DNA of 64,000 nucleotides, taken from NCBI GenBank assembly GCA_037190805.1, contig JBBCJR010000002.1, forward strand, positions 101,971 to 165,970, given 5' to 3'. A model generated the notes under the pieces. The model was not told the origin of the DNA. It searched no databases and worked only from the letters and a program-made list of their open reading frames with translations. Position 1 is the first letter of the stretch, and each line of letters begins with the position of its first letter. Positions 18,082 through 27,079 of the stretch are shown here, one piece after another. This DNA comes from JBBCJR01 sp037190805. Lineage in GTDB: Bacteria > Pseudomonadota > Alphaproteobacteria > Sphingomonadales > Sphingomonadaceae. The position numbers and the translations under genes were made by a program.

Positions 18082-18558
18082 ATGGCGATGGGAGTCAGGG
18101 GTGCGGTTCTGGCCAGCCTGCTGCTGTCTTTTGCCGTGCAGCCGGCGGTTGCGGGCGTCTATTCGGATGATTTGTCCAAATGCCTCGTGGCGCAGACCTC
18201 GGATGCGGACAGGGCGACCTTCATGCGGTGGTTCTTTGGCGCGATGTCGGTGAGCCCGACGGTCAAGGACCTGGCTGCAATCAATGAAAACGAAAACCGG
18301 AAATCGATCGCAGCCACTGCTGATCTGTTCGAGGTGCTCCTGACCGAGCGGTGCCGGAAGGAATCGATCGCAGCGATCAAATATGAAGGCGCGAGCGCGA
18401 TTGAAGCCAGTTTCAACATGCTGGGACAAATCGCCTCGCTGGGCCTCATGTCGAACCCCGCGGTTCAGGCTGAATTGAAGAAGCTGGGTGATGAATTCGA
18501 CAATGAAAAGCTCATGGAGATGATCGCGGAATCCGGTCGCCCGGCGCAGGTTCCGTGA
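18082..18558 (+). CDS. Exported protein of unknown function
   Basis: The 158-residue precursor has a signal peptide (VLASLLLSFAVQPAVAG) with probable cleavage after VAG near residue 24. The mature domain is mostly helical and holds two cysteines: one in DDLSKCLVAQTS and one in LLTERCRKESIA. They could form a disulfide. The ATG at 18082 follows GGGGGC; a frame reaching back to 17950 lacks signal sequence at its start. It is similar in style to small sphingomonad exported proteins, but no named family is recognised. Confidence 0.7.
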   Translation: MAMGVRGAVLASLLLSFAVQPAVAGVYSDDLSKCLVAQTSDADRATFMRWFFGAMSVSPTVKDLAAINENENRKSIAATADLFEVLLTERCRKESIAAIKYEGASAIEASFNMLGQIASLGLMSNPAVQAELKKLGDEFDNEKLMEMIAESGRPAQVP

Positions 18559-18598
18559 AGAATGATTATGTGGGTCGTTGATCACGAGGAGCAGTTTG

Positions 18599-20164
18599 AT
18601 GGGTTCTGACGCAGAAAGCCGAACCTTCCTCGGTCACCCGCGCGGCCTTGTCATCCTGTTCTTCGCCGAAATGTGGGAGCGCTTTTCCTTTTACGGGATG
18701 CGGGCGCTGCTGATCTTCTATCTGACCAAGCATTGGCTGTTCAGCGATGCCCAGGCGCAGGTCATCTACGGCGCCTATGGGGCGCTCGTCTACATCATGC
18801 CGGTGCTTGGCGGCTATCTGGCCGACCGCTATCTCGGACAGCGCAAGGCGGTGCAGTTCGGCGCGGTGCTGCTGGCGATCGGCCATCTGCTGATGGCAGT
18901 GGAAGGCGACGGCGGCCAGTATGATCCGGCGATCAATGTGTTCTGGCTGGCGCTGGCGTTCATCATCGTCGGCTCGGGCTTTCTGAAGGCCAACATCTCG
19001 GTGATCGTGGGGCAGCTCTATGCCCGTACCGATGTGCGCCGCGATGCGGCCTATACGATCTTCTACGTCAGCATCAATCTGGGCGCGATGCTGGGAACGC
19101 TCGCGGTCGGCTATCTGGGCGAGACCTATGGCTGGCAATATGGCTTCGGCGTTGCCGGCGCGGGCATGATCCTCGGCCTGCTGGTGTTCACCGCTTTCCG
19201 CTCCTGGCTCGACGGTCGCGGAGAATCGCGCGATCCGGCGTGGCTGGCTGTCCGGGTCGCGGGGATCAAGCGCGAATGGCTGCTCTACCTCATCGGTATT
19301 GCCGCGATCGGGGCTATGTGGGTGATGCTGCGCTATCAGGAACTGGTCGGCGGATTGATGTTGGTGTCGGGCGCGGGCCTGCTCCTCTGGCTGGTCAGCC
19401 AGGCGCTGCGGATGGAACGCGACGTCCGGGACCGGATCTTCGCGGTCATCTTCCTGCTGTTGCTCCAGCCGCTGTTTTGGGGCTTGTTCGAGCAGGCGGG
19501 CGGGTCGCTCAACCTGTTTACCGATCGCCACGTCGATCGGGCCGGGGTGCCGGCATCGTTGTTCCAGTCGATCAATCCGATCTTCATCATCACCCTGGGG
19601 CCGCTGTTCGCGATCATGTGGCCGCTTCTCGGCCGTCGCGGGCTGGAGCCGCCGACGCCTGCGAAGTTCGGCATCGCGCTGATGCTGGTCGGCCTTGGCT
19701 TCCTGGTCCTGGTGTGGGGGGCAGGCGCGGCCGGGATCGGCAATGCGACTCCGGTGATCTTCATTTTCCTGATCTATCTGCTCCACACCTCGGGCGAGCT
19801 GTGCCTGTCGCCGGTGGGGCTGTCGGCGATGAACCGGCTGGCGCCAGCCCATATGGCCAGTCTGGTGATGGGGGCGTGGTTTTTCGCCACCGCAGGGGGC
19901 AATTTCGTCGCCGGCAAGATCGGCGAGGCGGCGGGCGGCGCCGAGGGGGCGGCGACCAAGGAAATGTTCCTGTCCGTCTATCAGCAGATCGGCTGGGTGT
20001 CGGTGGGGATCGGCGTCGTCGTGCTGTTGCTGTCTCCGTTCGTGACGCGTTTGATGCATCTCGATACGCTGACCGACGACCCCGACCTGCCTGGGCGGTC
20101 GGAAATCGGTGAGCCGCAGGCTGCCGGGGTCGACGTACGGCGTGACGACGCGCGGCGGGGATGA
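18599..20164 (+). CDS. POT/PTR2 family proton-coupled oligopeptide transporter
   Basis: The 521-residue protein has 14 or so membrane helices. POT signatures are seen near the N-terminus: FFAEMWERFSFYGMRALL (the ExxER-type proton-coupling motif) and GGYLADRYLGQRKA. FLKANISVIVGQLY and the PTR2 segment ITLGPLFAIMWPLL follow. It imports di- and tripeptides with protons. ATG at 18599 follows ACGAGGAG at correct spacing; the frame to 18578 is less supported. A 735-residue open frame on the other strand is its shadow. Confidence 0.93.
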   Translation: MGSDAESRTFLGHPRGLVILFFAEMWERFSFYGMRALLIFYLTKHWLFSDAQAQVIYGAYGALVYIMPVLGGYLADRYLGQRKAVQFGAVLLAIGHLLMAVEGDGGQYDPAINVFWLALAFIIVGSGFLKANISVIVGQLYARTDVRRDAAYTIFYVSINLGAMLGTLAVGYLGETYGWQYGFGVAGAGMILGLLVFTAFRSWLDGRGESRDPAWLAVRVAGIKREWLLYLIGIAAIGAMWVMLRYQELVGGLMLVSGAGLLLWLVSQALRMERDVRDRIFAVIFLLLLQPLFWGLFEQAGGSLNLFTDRHVDRAGVPASLFQSINPIFIITLGPLFAIMWPLLGRRGLEPPTPAKFGIALMLVGLGFLVLVWGAGAAGIGNATPVIFIFLIYLLHTSGELCLSPVGLSAMNRLAPAHMASLVMGAWFFATAGGNFVAGKIGEAAGGAEGAATKEMFLSVYQQIGWVSVGIGVVVLLLSPFVTRLMHLDTLTDDPDLPGRSEIGEPQAAGVDVRRDDARRG

Positions 20165-20224
20165 CGAAGCCCGCCGACAGGCGTAAGGAGCGCGCATAAC
20201 GACAGAAATGCGGCGCGGGGTGGA

Positions 20225-21562
20225 ATGACGCGGAATTACTTCGGCACGGACGGCATTCGCGGGCGCACCAATCAGGCCCCGATGACTCCTGAAATCGCGA
20301 TGCGGGTCGGCCAGGCGGCAGGCACCCGTTTCCTGCGCGGCGACCACCGGCATCGGGTGGTGATCGGCAAGGATACGCGCCTGTCGGGCTACATGATGGA
20401 ATCGGCCATGGTTGCCGGCTTCACCAGCGTTGGCATGGACGTGGTCATGGTCGGACCGATGCCGACGCCCGCCGTCGCCATGTTGACCCGGTCCATGCGC
20501 GCCGATCTGGGCGTCATGATCTCGGCCAGCCACAATCCCTATCAGGATAACGGCATCAAGCTGTTCGGTCCCGACGGCTATAAGCTGAGCGATGCCGACG
20601 AGGCCGAGATCGAGGCGCTGATCGACAGCGGCGCGCCACTTGCCCGGTCCGAGGAGATCGGCCGCGCCCGGAAGATCGAGGATGCGCGTGGCCGCTACAT
20701 TCACTTCGCCAAATCGACCTTTCCCGACCATCTGAGGCTCGACGGCATCAAGGTGGTCGTCGATTGCGCGCATGGCGCCGCCTATAATGTCGCGCCCTCG
20801 GCGCTGTGGGAGCTGGGGGCGGACGTGGTGTCGCTGGGCATCGCGCCCAATGGCACGAACATCAACGACGGCGTCGGTTCAATGCATCCCGAGGCGCTGG
20901 CCGCCAAGGTCGTCGAGACGGGCGCCGCCATCGGTATCGCGCTGGACGGCGATGCCGACCGGCTGATCGTCGTCGACGAAAAAGGCAGGGTCATCGACGG
21001 CGATCAGCTGATGGCCTGCCTCGCCCAGGGCTGGCATCGCGCGGGACGGCTGAAGGGCGACGGAATCGTCGCCACGGTGATGTCGAATCTGGGGTTGGAG
21101 CGCTTCGTTGCCGGCATGGGGCTCAGCCTGAAGCGGGCGAAAGTTGGCGACCGCTACGTGCTGGAGGACATGCGGGCTGGTGGCTTCAACATCGGCGGCG
21201 AGCAGTCCGGTCACATCATCCTGACCGATTATGGCACGACGGGCGACGGGTTGGTCGCGGCCTTGCAAGTCCTGGCGACATTGGTCGAAGACGGTCGTCC
21301 GGCCAGCGAGATGCTCAACCTGTTCCAGCCATTGCCGCAACTGTTGAAGAATGTGCGCTTCGCGGGCGGACAACCACTGGACGATGCCGACGTACAGAGC
21401 GCGATCGCCAACGCCGAGGCGCGCCTGGCCGCTACCGGCCGGCTGGTCATCCGAAAGTCCGGGACGGAACCGCTGATCCGGGTGATGGCCGAGGGCGAGG
21501 ATGCGGCGCTGGTCTCCGAACTGGTCGACAGCATCTGCGATGCCGTGACAGCCGCGGCCTGA
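20225..21562 (+). CDS. glmM: Phosphoglucosamine mutase
   Basis: The 445-residue enzyme converts glucosamine-6-phosphate to glucosamine-1-phosphate for peptidoglycan and LPS. The N-terminus YFGTDGIRGRTN, the phosphoserine loop SASHNPYQDNGIK near 100, the metal loop ALDGDADRLIVVD near 242, the sugar loop GEQSGHII near 324 and the phosphate-binding RKSGTEPLIRVM near 413 are all present. A VanZ-like gene and thiD follow closely. Confidence 0.97.
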   Translation: MTRNYFGTDGIRGRTNQAPMTPEIAMRVGQAAGTRFLRGDHRHRVVIGKDTRLSGYMMESAMVAGFTSVGMDVVMVGPMPTPAVAMLTRSMRADLGVMISASHNPYQDNGIKLFGPDGYKLSDADEAEIEALIDSGAPLARSEEIGRARKIEDARGRYIHFAKSTFPDHLRLDGIKVVVDCAHGAAYNVAPSALWELGADVVSLGIAPNGTNINDGVGSMHPEALAAKVVETGAAIGIALDGDADRLIVVDEKGRVIDGDQLMACLAQGWHRAGRLKGDGIVATVMSNLGLERFVAGMGLSLKRAKVGDRYVLEDMRAGGFNIGGEQSGHIILTDYGTTGDGLVAALQVLATLVEDGRPASEMLNLFQPLPQLLKNVRFAGGQPLDDADVQSAIANAEARLAATGRLVIRKSGTEPLIRVMAEGEDAALVSELVDSICDAVTAAA

Positions 21563-21563
21563 A

Positions 21564-21914
21564 ATGCCTGTTCTGACCCGTGCGGCGCGACTTGCCCTGT
21601 GGGTGGCGCTGCCGGTGACGCTTTATTTCGCGCTGGCGCCTCAGCCGCCTGAGGTCGGCGTGAAGTCCGACAAGGCATTGCATGTCATTGCGTTCGTGGT
21701 GCTGACCGTGCTTGCCCGCGTCGCCTATCCAGCCGTCCGCTGGCCGTGGCTGCTGGTGGCGCTGGCCGTGTTCGGCGCGCTGATCGAGCTGCTTCAGGGG
21801 ACGATGGGCTGGGGGCGGCAGGCCGATATCAGGGACTGGGTAGCCGATGTCGCCGCTGTTGCCGTGGTGCTGATCCTGTTCGAAGGCGCACAGCGGTGGC
21901 GGGCGATGCGATGA
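21564..21914 (+). CDS. VanZ-like small membrane protein
   Basis: The 116-residue protein starts one base after the glmM stop. It has about four hydrophobic segments and the VanZ-type pattern SDKALHVIAFVVLTVLARVAYP (a charged residue and a conserved His in helix 2). FGALIELLQGTMGWGRQADIRDWVADVAA follows, with the family's E-Q and R-x-D-x-x-D residues. Its job is unknown. It overlaps thiD by ATGA. Confidence 0.85.
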   Translation: MPVLTRAARLALWVALPVTLYFALAPQPPEVGVKSDKALHVIAFVVLTVLARVAYPAVRWPWLLVALAVFGALIELLQGTMGWGRQADIRDWVADVAAVAVVLILFEGAQRWRAMR

Positions 21915-22726
21915 GCCGGCCGACGCGGGTGCTGATCGTCGCCGGGTCGGATTCCGGCGGTGGCGCAGGCATTCAGGCGGATATCAAGACCGTCACCATG
22001 CTTGGCGGTTTCGCCATGACGGCGGTGACGGCGATTACCGTTCAGAACACGCTGGGCGTTACCGGCGTCATGCCGGTTCCGCCGGCGATGGTGGCCGCCC
22101 AGATCGACGCCGTGAACAGTGACCTCGGTGTCGATGTGGTCAAGATCGGCATGATCGGCGCGGCGGACACGGTCGCGGCCGTTGCCGACAGCCTGGAGAT
22201 GCTGGCTCCCGTGCCGGTGGTGTTCGACCCGGTCATGATCGCGACCAGTGGCGCCGTGCTGGCTGATGCGCAGACGGTGGCCGGGTTCGAACGACTGATG
22301 CGCCGCGCCACCGTCATCACGCCCAACCTGCCCGAACTGGGGGCATTGACGCGCATGCCGGTCGGCAACGGCGGAATGATCGAGGCCGCGGCGGCGATGC
22401 TTGCGACGCGCCATGGGTGCGCGGTGCTGGCCAAGGGTGGGCATGAGGATGCGGTCGATGTCACCGATCGGCTGGTCATGGCTGACGGTCGCGTGATGCG
22501 ATGGACATCGCCCCGCATCGACAGTCGCCATACCCACGGCACCGGTTGCACTCTAGCGAGCGGCATCGCGACCCGGCTCGGTGAGGGGCGGTCGCTGGTC
22601 GAGGCGATCTCCGATGGGCGTGATTTCGTGCAGGCGGCGATCCGCGCGGCGCCCGGCTATGGGGCCGGCCACGGGCCAATGGACCATGGGTTTCGCCTAC
22701 GGAACGGATCGATCGACCCGCTTTGA
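21911..22726 (+). CDS. thiD: Hydroxymethylpyrimidine/phosphomethylpyrimidine kinase
   Basis: The 271-residue ribokinase-fold enzyme phosphorylates HMP and HMP-P in thiamine synthesis. The N-terminus has AGSDSGGGAGIQADIKT, and VTAITVQNTLGV and KIGMIG follow. The C-terminal anion hole is HTHGTGCTLASGIA near 210. The ATG at 21911 overlaps the VanZ-like stop; frames reaching further back only read through that gene. Confidence 0.95.
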   Translation: MSRPTRVLIVAGSDSGGGAGIQADIKTVTMLGGFAMTAVTAITVQNTLGVTGVMPVPPAMVAAQIDAVNSDLGVDVVKIGMIGAADTVAAVADSLEMLAPVPVVFDPVMIATSGAVLADAQTVAGFERLMRRATVITPNLPELGALTRMPVGNGGMIEAAAAMLATRHGCAVLAKGGHEDAVDVTDRLVMADGRVMRWTSPRIDSRHTHGTGCTLASGIATRLGEGRSLVEAISDGRDFVQAAIRAAPGYGAGHGPMDHGFRLRNGSIDPL

Positions 22727-22740
22727 ACGGGCGCGTGCTC

Positions 22741-23661
22741 CTATAGCCCTGGCGCCACCGGGAAGCATCCCCGGCCTGCGGCGGAGGCTGCTGCGCACAA
22801 AGCGCTGGCGGTTTCTCGATCCTTGACGGGGCCGGCCTGCAGGCGGACCATCTGCCTGGTTGGTTCCAGCTGGAAGCTGGGCTCCAGCATGGTGAACCCC
22901 GACACATTACGGGCTTCGTTCCATGCCTGCCGGGCCTGGTCCTCATTCGCGAAGGCGCCCAGCTGGACGCGCCAGCCAGGCACTCCAGCCTGCGTCGCGG
23001 CCACCGGGACGGTGACGGTGGTCGCTGAGGACGGGTTGCCCGCCTCCCAGGCTGCGAGCCGGCGGCGATAATCGATATGGGCGTCGAACACGGCGATGAA
23101 CGGCGCTTCCAGGCGGGTCAGCGCCATGGCTGCAAAATTTTCGAACACCGCCGGGTCAGTGTTCAGGGCTTCCGCGCTGACGAGGTAGGCGGTCGCGCAG
23201 AACCCTTCGCGTGCCGGCTCCTGCGAGAAGAAATTGTAAATCCGCGTAACGTGGGCGTCATAGTCGGAATGCTGCTTGCGAGTGGCTGAATAGGCCGCAG
23301 CCAGCTGCTTTTTCCGCACTTTCAGCAAGCCGTTATAGTTGGCGGCCAGCGTTACCGCTTCCGGCCCCCGGCAGGCGATGGCGGCGACATTGAGGGCCGA
23401 CCTCAGATGCCAGACCATTTCCTGCGGCGCGAGGCTGCTGTTGATGGTGACATAGCGCCCGTCCGACCCGACCGGCGGCGTGGCATAATGCTCGAACGGG
23501 ACTAGCGCGGGGGGGACGGGGCGCGGAGCGGGCGGCGGTGGGGGCGGCGGCGGTGGCGGAGCAGCGGCCACTTCCACCGGCGCGGGCTTGGAACTGCACG
23601 CGGCAAGTGCAGCGAGCGCCAGCAGCGAGAGTCCGCGAAGCGGCCGTTGGAGACCCGTCAT
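22741..23661 (-). CDS. SPOR-domain lipoprotein
   Basis: The 306-residue protein has a signal peptide with lipobox LAALAAC near residue 22, then a run of about 14 Pro residues mixed with Ala. A helical middle domain holds two or three cysteines. A C-terminal SPOR domain (about 220-300) begins WRVQLGAFANEDQARQAW and ends with VRLQAGPVKDRETA. SPOR domains bind denuded glycan at the division site. The ATG at 23661 gives the best signal peptide; a longer frame to 23697 is possible. It converges with thiD. Confidence 0.85.
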   Translation of the reverse strand: MTGLQRPLRGLSLLALAALAACSSKPAPVEVAAAPPPPPPPPPPAPRPVPPALVPFEHYATPPVGSDGRYVTINSSLAPQEMVWHLRSALNVAAIACRGPEAVTLAANYNGLLKVRKKQLAAAYSATRKQHSDYDAHVTRIYNFFSQEPAREGFCATAYLVSAEALNTDPAVFENFAAMALTRLEAPFIAVFDAHIDYRRRLAAWEAGNPSSATTVTVPVAATQAGVPGWRVQLGAFANEDQARQAWNEARNVSGFTMLEPSFQLEPTRQMVRLQAGPVKDRETASALCAAASAAGRGCFPVAPGL

Positions 23662-23816
23662 TGCCAAATCACTCCCCCTATGCCCTTCCTTTACCATGAT
23701 TCTATGCGGAATTTACGGGGGTTCGCAATTGCTGCCGGGCCTTTTTTGAGTCGAACCGTTTGCGGCCTGCGATGGTCCGACGTGACGATCGCAATCTCGC
23801 TGGCTAAGGACGGTGG

Positions 23817-24434
23817 ATGGGCGGCCCCTGTTTTGCCATCGAGAGTCAGCATCCCGAACCCGTCGTGGGCGTCGACGAGGCGGGCCGCGGACCGCTGGCG
23901 GGACCCGTTGTGGCCGCAGCGGTCATCCTCAGCCGATCAAATTTTCCGCCCGGCATCGACGATTCCAAGCGTTTGGACGAGGCGATGCGCGAAGGGCTGT
24001 ATGCCCGCATACGCGCTGCGGCGGCGGTTGGGGTCGGTATCGCCGATGTCGAGGAAATTGATCGGCTGAACATCTTTCAGGCCACCATGCTGGCGATGGC
24101 GCGGGCGGTCGACGCACTGGACGCGGAGCCGGCGATGGTGCTGGTCGACGGCAACCATTTGCCCAGATGGCATCATCCGGCGCGGGCGGTGGTTAAAGGC
24201 GATGCCTTGTGCCGGTCGATCGCCGCCGCGTCGATCATTGCCAAGGTAACGCGCGATCGCATGATGCGGGACTATGATGCGACCTTTCCCGGCTATGGGT
24301 GGGGCCGCAACAAGGGCTATGGAACGGCGGCCCATCGCGCCGCGCTGGTGCGTCTGGGGCCGACGCCGCTCCATCGACGGAGCTTCGCGCCGGTCGCGCG
24401 TCTGTTCGCGCAGGGCGCTTCGGAGGCTGAATAG
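23817..24434 (+). CDS. rnhB: Ribonuclease HII
   Basis: The 205-residue enzyme removes ribonucleotides from DNA. The signature GVDEAGRGPLAGPVVAAAVIL lies near residue 18 with the DEAGRG catalytic pair. VLVDGNHLP (third carboxylate) lies near 105, and SIIAKVTRDRMM follows. The 233-base gap after it carries the ccrM control region. The rnhB-ccrM order is also seen in other alphaproteobacteria. Confidence 0.96.
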   Translation: MGGPCFAIESQHPEPVVGVDEAGRGPLAGPVVAAAVILSRSNFPPGIDDSKRLDEAMREGLYARIRAAAAVGVGIADVEEIDRLNIFQATMLAMARAVDALDAEPAMVLVDGNHLPRWHHPARAVVKGDALCRSIAAASIIAKVTRDRMMRDYDATFPGYGWGRNKGYGTAAHRAALVRLGPTPLHRRSFAPVARLFAQGASEAE

Positions 24435-24482
24435 CACTTTTTCAGTCCAATGCGGCTCTCGTTCGGATTTGTCGGAGCAGGT

Positions 24483-24635
24483 GAGTCCTTCCGATCACAC
24501 CACTAGGGGTTGAGTCTGCGTAAGCGATCGGGACTCTACATGTGGCGGTCGGACTCTTTTCGTTCTTTTCGCGCGCCTCCCTGCTCTGGATAAGCCTGTG
24601 GATAATGCCGCTTGACCGCTGAATCGCAAGGATTC
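24483..24635. promoter_or_regulatory. Cluster of six GANTC sites upstream of ccrM
   Basis: Six GANTC sequences lie in 153 bases: GAGTC at 24483 and 24512, GACTC at 24532 and 24552, GAATC at 24621 and GATTC at 24631. By chance about 0.6 would be expected. GANTC is the CcrM recognition site, and in Caulobacter the ccrM promoter contains such sites and is affected by their methylation state. The density here points to methylation-sensitive self-control. Confidence 0.75.
24585..24605 (-). promoter_or_regulatory. Two DnaA-box-like sequences upstream of ccrM
   Basis: TGTGGATAA at 24597-24605 is an exact match to the consensus DnaA box read on the minus strand (TTATCCACA). TCTGGATAA at 24585-24593 differs from it by one base. 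They are 12 bases apart and lie inside the ccrM upstream region, between GANTC sites. Confidence 0.6.
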
Positions 24636-24667
24636 ACCGTGGGCACGATTGTGTTTCCGGGGGGCTT

Positions 24668-25750
24668 ATGACCACGCTAACGCTCGATCGCGTGATCGAG
24701 GGAGATTGTCTGCGGATCATGGCGCAGATGCCGGCCAAGTCGGTCGACCTGATTTTCGCAGATCCGCCTTATAATCTGCAACTTGGCGGTGATCTTTATC
24801 GTCCCGAAGGAAGCCGGGTCGATGCGGTCGATGACGACTGGGACAAGTTCGACGATCTGAACAGCTATGACCGCTTTACCCGCGCCTGGCTGACGGAAGC
24901 CCGCCGCATCCTCAAGGATGACGGGGCCCTGTGGGTAATCGGGAGCTATCACAACATCTTCCGTGTCGGCAGCGTGCTCCAGGACCTGGGCTTCTGGATC
25001 CTGAACGACATCGTCTGGCGCAAGTCGAACCCGATGCCGAATTTCAAGGGTACGCGGTTCACCAACGCGCATGAAACGCTGATCTGGTGTTCGAAGGGCG
25101 AGAATGCCCGCTATACCTTCAACTATCAGGCGATGAAGGCGTTGAACGACGAGGTTCAGATGCGCTCCGACTGGGTGCTGCCGATCTGTTCGGGCGGCGA
25201 GCGGCTGAAAACCGACGGGGTCAAGGCCCATCCGACCCAGAAGCCCGAAGCGCTGCTGTATCGTCTGCTGCTAGCGACGACGAAGCCCGGCGATGTCGTC
25301 CTCGACCCGTTCTTCGGCACTGGCACGACCGGCGCGGTCGCCACGCGGCTGGGTCGCCACTTCATCGGCATCGAGCGCGAGGCGCGCTATTGCGCTGTCG
25401 CTCGCGAGCGGATGGAAAGCGTGCTGGCACTCGACGAAAGCGCGATGGAGACGATGCAGTCGAAACGCGCCGCGCCGCGCATCCCGTTCGGTGCGCTGAT
25501 CGAGACCGGGCTGATCGAACCGGGCGCGACACTGACCGACCTCAAGCGCCGCTGGCGGGCCCATGTTCGCGCTGACGGCAGCGTCCAGATGGGCGAGAAG
25601 GCGGGCTCGATCCACCAGCTTGGCGCCGCTGCGCAAGGGGCACCCTCCTGCAATGGCTGGACCTTCTGGCATGTGGACGAAGGCTCGCGCCTGACCTCGC
25701 TCGACCATCTGCGCGACCGCTATCGTGCCGCGGAGATGGGTGAGGGGTGA
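24668..25750 (+). CDS. ccrM: Cell-cycle DNA adenine methyltransferase CcrM (GANTC)
   Basis: The 360-residue beta-class N6-adenine methyltransferase has the catalytic DPPYNL motif near residue 32 and the SAM-binding LDPFFGTGTTG near 222. A C-terminal RAMA-type domain (about 265-355) ends with GWTFWHVDEGSRLTSLDHLR, the part needed in CcrM for binding methylated-state DNA. HPTQKP lies just before the SAM motif. Known CcrM enzymes methylate GANTC once per cell cycle. folP overlaps its stop (GTGA). Confidence 0.96.
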   Translation: MTTLTLDRVIEGDCLRIMAQMPAKSVDLIFADPPYNLQLGGDLYRPEGSRVDAVDDDWDKFDDLNSYDRFTRAWLTEARRILKDDGALWVIGSYHNIFRVGSVLQDLGFWILNDIVWRKSNPMPNFKGTRFTNAHETLIWCSKGENARYTFNYQAMKALNDEVQMRSDWVLPICSGGERLKTDGVKAHPTQKPEALLYRLLLATTKPGDVVLDPFFGTGTTGAVATRLGRHFIGIEREARYCAVARERMESVLALDESAMETMQSKRAAPRIPFGALIETGLIEPGATLTDLKRRWRAHVRADGSVQMGEKAGSIHQLGAAAQGAPSCNGWTFWHVDEGSRLTSLDHLRDRYRAAEMGEG

Positions 25751-26835
25751 ACCAGCCACCGTTTCCGGGCGACGCGCGCTTCTATCTTCGCCCCACCGGT
25801 TTCGTCGAAGCGCCGTTCGGCCATGACGGACAGCTGCTGCGGCTGGCCGGCGGACTGATCTGGTTTTCGGCCGTCGAACTGATCATCCGGTCCGGTGGCC
25901 GACGGGTGATGCAGGCCCTGATCCCGGTCACGGAGCTGGATCGTCTGCCAGAGGCAGCGCGGCCGCTTCTCGACCGACTGACGGCGGCACGACCGGCGCT
26001 TCAAATGGGCGGGCAGACGATCCGCTTCGACCAGCCGCATATCATGGCGATCCTCAACCTCACGCCGGACAGCTTTTCGGACGGAGGACGGATCACCGAT
26101 GCGGACGCGGGGGCGGCGGCAGCGATCGCGCAGGCGGCGGCGGGCGCGTCGATCATCGACATCGGCGGAGAATCCACACGGCCGGGCGCCGAGGTGGTCT
26201 GGGAAGGGGATGAGATCGCCAGGGTGGTGCCGGTCGTCGATCGGCTGCGTCACGCCGGCGTCACCTTGTCCGTCGATACCCGCAAGGCGGCGGTGATGGA
26301 AGCGGCGGTGGCGGCCGGTGCGCATCTTGTGAACGATGTGTCCGCGCTGCTGCACGATCCGCGTTCGGCGGAGGTGGTGGCCGCCTTCGGTGCGCCGGTC
26401 GTCCTGATGCATCATCAGGGCGACCCGGCGACGATGCAGGCGGCGCCGCGCTATGACGATGCGTTGCTCGACGTCTATGATTGGCTGGAGGCGCGGGTCG
26501 AGGCGGCCGTTGCGGCAGGTATCGACCGGTCGCGGATCATCGTCGATCCGGGTATCGGTTTTGGTAAGACGCTGGGTCATAATCTGGCGCTGCTCAATGG
26601 CCTGGCGTTGTTTCATGGCCTTGGCCTGCCATTGCTCCTCGGTGCCAGCCGCAAGCGGGTGATCGGCGCCCTGTCCCACGAAGCGCCCGTCGACCAGCGC
26701 CTGGGCGGGTCGGTGGCGCTGGTCGTTCATGGCCTGTCGCAGGGGGCGCAGATCCTGCGGGTGCATGACGTTGCTGAAAGCAAGCAGGCGCTGCGGGTCT
26801 GGCGGGGCCTAAGGGATGCGGCGCTGACCCCATAG
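25747..26835 (+). CDS. folP: Dihydropteroate synthase with long N-terminal extension
   Basis: The 362-residue protein starts at GTG 25747, overlapping the ccrM stop. The catalytic TIM barrel begins only at about residue 100 with IMAILNLTPDSFSDGG. DIGGESTRPGA, then VLMHHQGDP and VDPGIGFGKTLGHNLALL follow. The 100-residue N-terminal part (RFYLRPTGFVEAP onward) is unlike the short leader of most FolP proteins. It condenses pABA with the pterin precursor in folate synthesis. Confidence 0.93.
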   Translation: MNQPPFPGDARFYLRPTGFVEAPFGHDGQLLRLAGGLIWFSAVELIIRSGGRRVMQALIPVTELDRLPEAARPLLDRLTAARPALQMGGQTIRFDQPHIMAILNLTPDSFSDGGRITDADAGAAAAIAQAAAGASIIDIGGESTRPGAEVVWEGDEIARVVPVVDRLRHAGVTLSVDTRKAAVMEAAVAAGAHLVNDVSALLHDPRSAEVVAAFGAPVVLMHHQGDPATMQAAPRYDDALLDVYDWLEARVEAAVAAGIDRSRIIVDPGIGFGKTLGHNLALLNGLALFHGLGLPLLLGASRKRVIGALSHEAPVDQRLGGSVALVVHGLSQGAQILRVHDVAESKQALRVWRGLRDAALTP

Positions 26836-26927
26836 GTCGTGGATATGGCCGCCTTGCCCGGTTTGCCGTCTGCGGCTATCGAGTCGGTGACAGGCATCAG
26901 CCGCAGGAATTTAAGGGGATAACAGCC

Positions 26928-27068
26928 ATGGCCAGTGACGAAACTCCGGCACCGACCGATATCAAGCCGCACGAAAGCGCCTATTCGGGATTTCTCGTGT
27001 TCACCAAATGGGGAACGATCGTGTCGGTTATCACCGCGATCGTTGTCGTCGCCATTCTCGTTTCTTGA
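26928..27068 (+). CDS. aa3-type cytochrome c oxidase subunit IV-like micro-protein
   Basis: The 46-residue ORF follows an AAGGGGAT ribosome site at 26913. The protein has a soluble N-terminus with HESAYSGFLVFTKWGT (the Pfam COX_IV_2-type HxxTYxGF-like motif of alphaproteobacterial subunit IV) and one transmembrane helix (IVSVITAIVVVAILVS). In alphaproteobacteria this gene is often found just before the pnt transhydrogenase genes, as it is here, 11 bases upstream of pntAA. Role in the oxidase is not well defined. Confidence 0.85.
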   Translation: MASDETPAPTDIKPHESAYSGFLVFTKWGTIVSVITAIVVVAILVS

Positions 27069-27079
27069 CGGCCGCGTCG

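Noticed and set aside
18566..20773. 735-residue minus-strand open frame
   Set aside because: It is antisense to the POT transporter and the glmM start; the product is His/Arg/Gln/Asp-rich with no domain, typical of a high-GC shadow.
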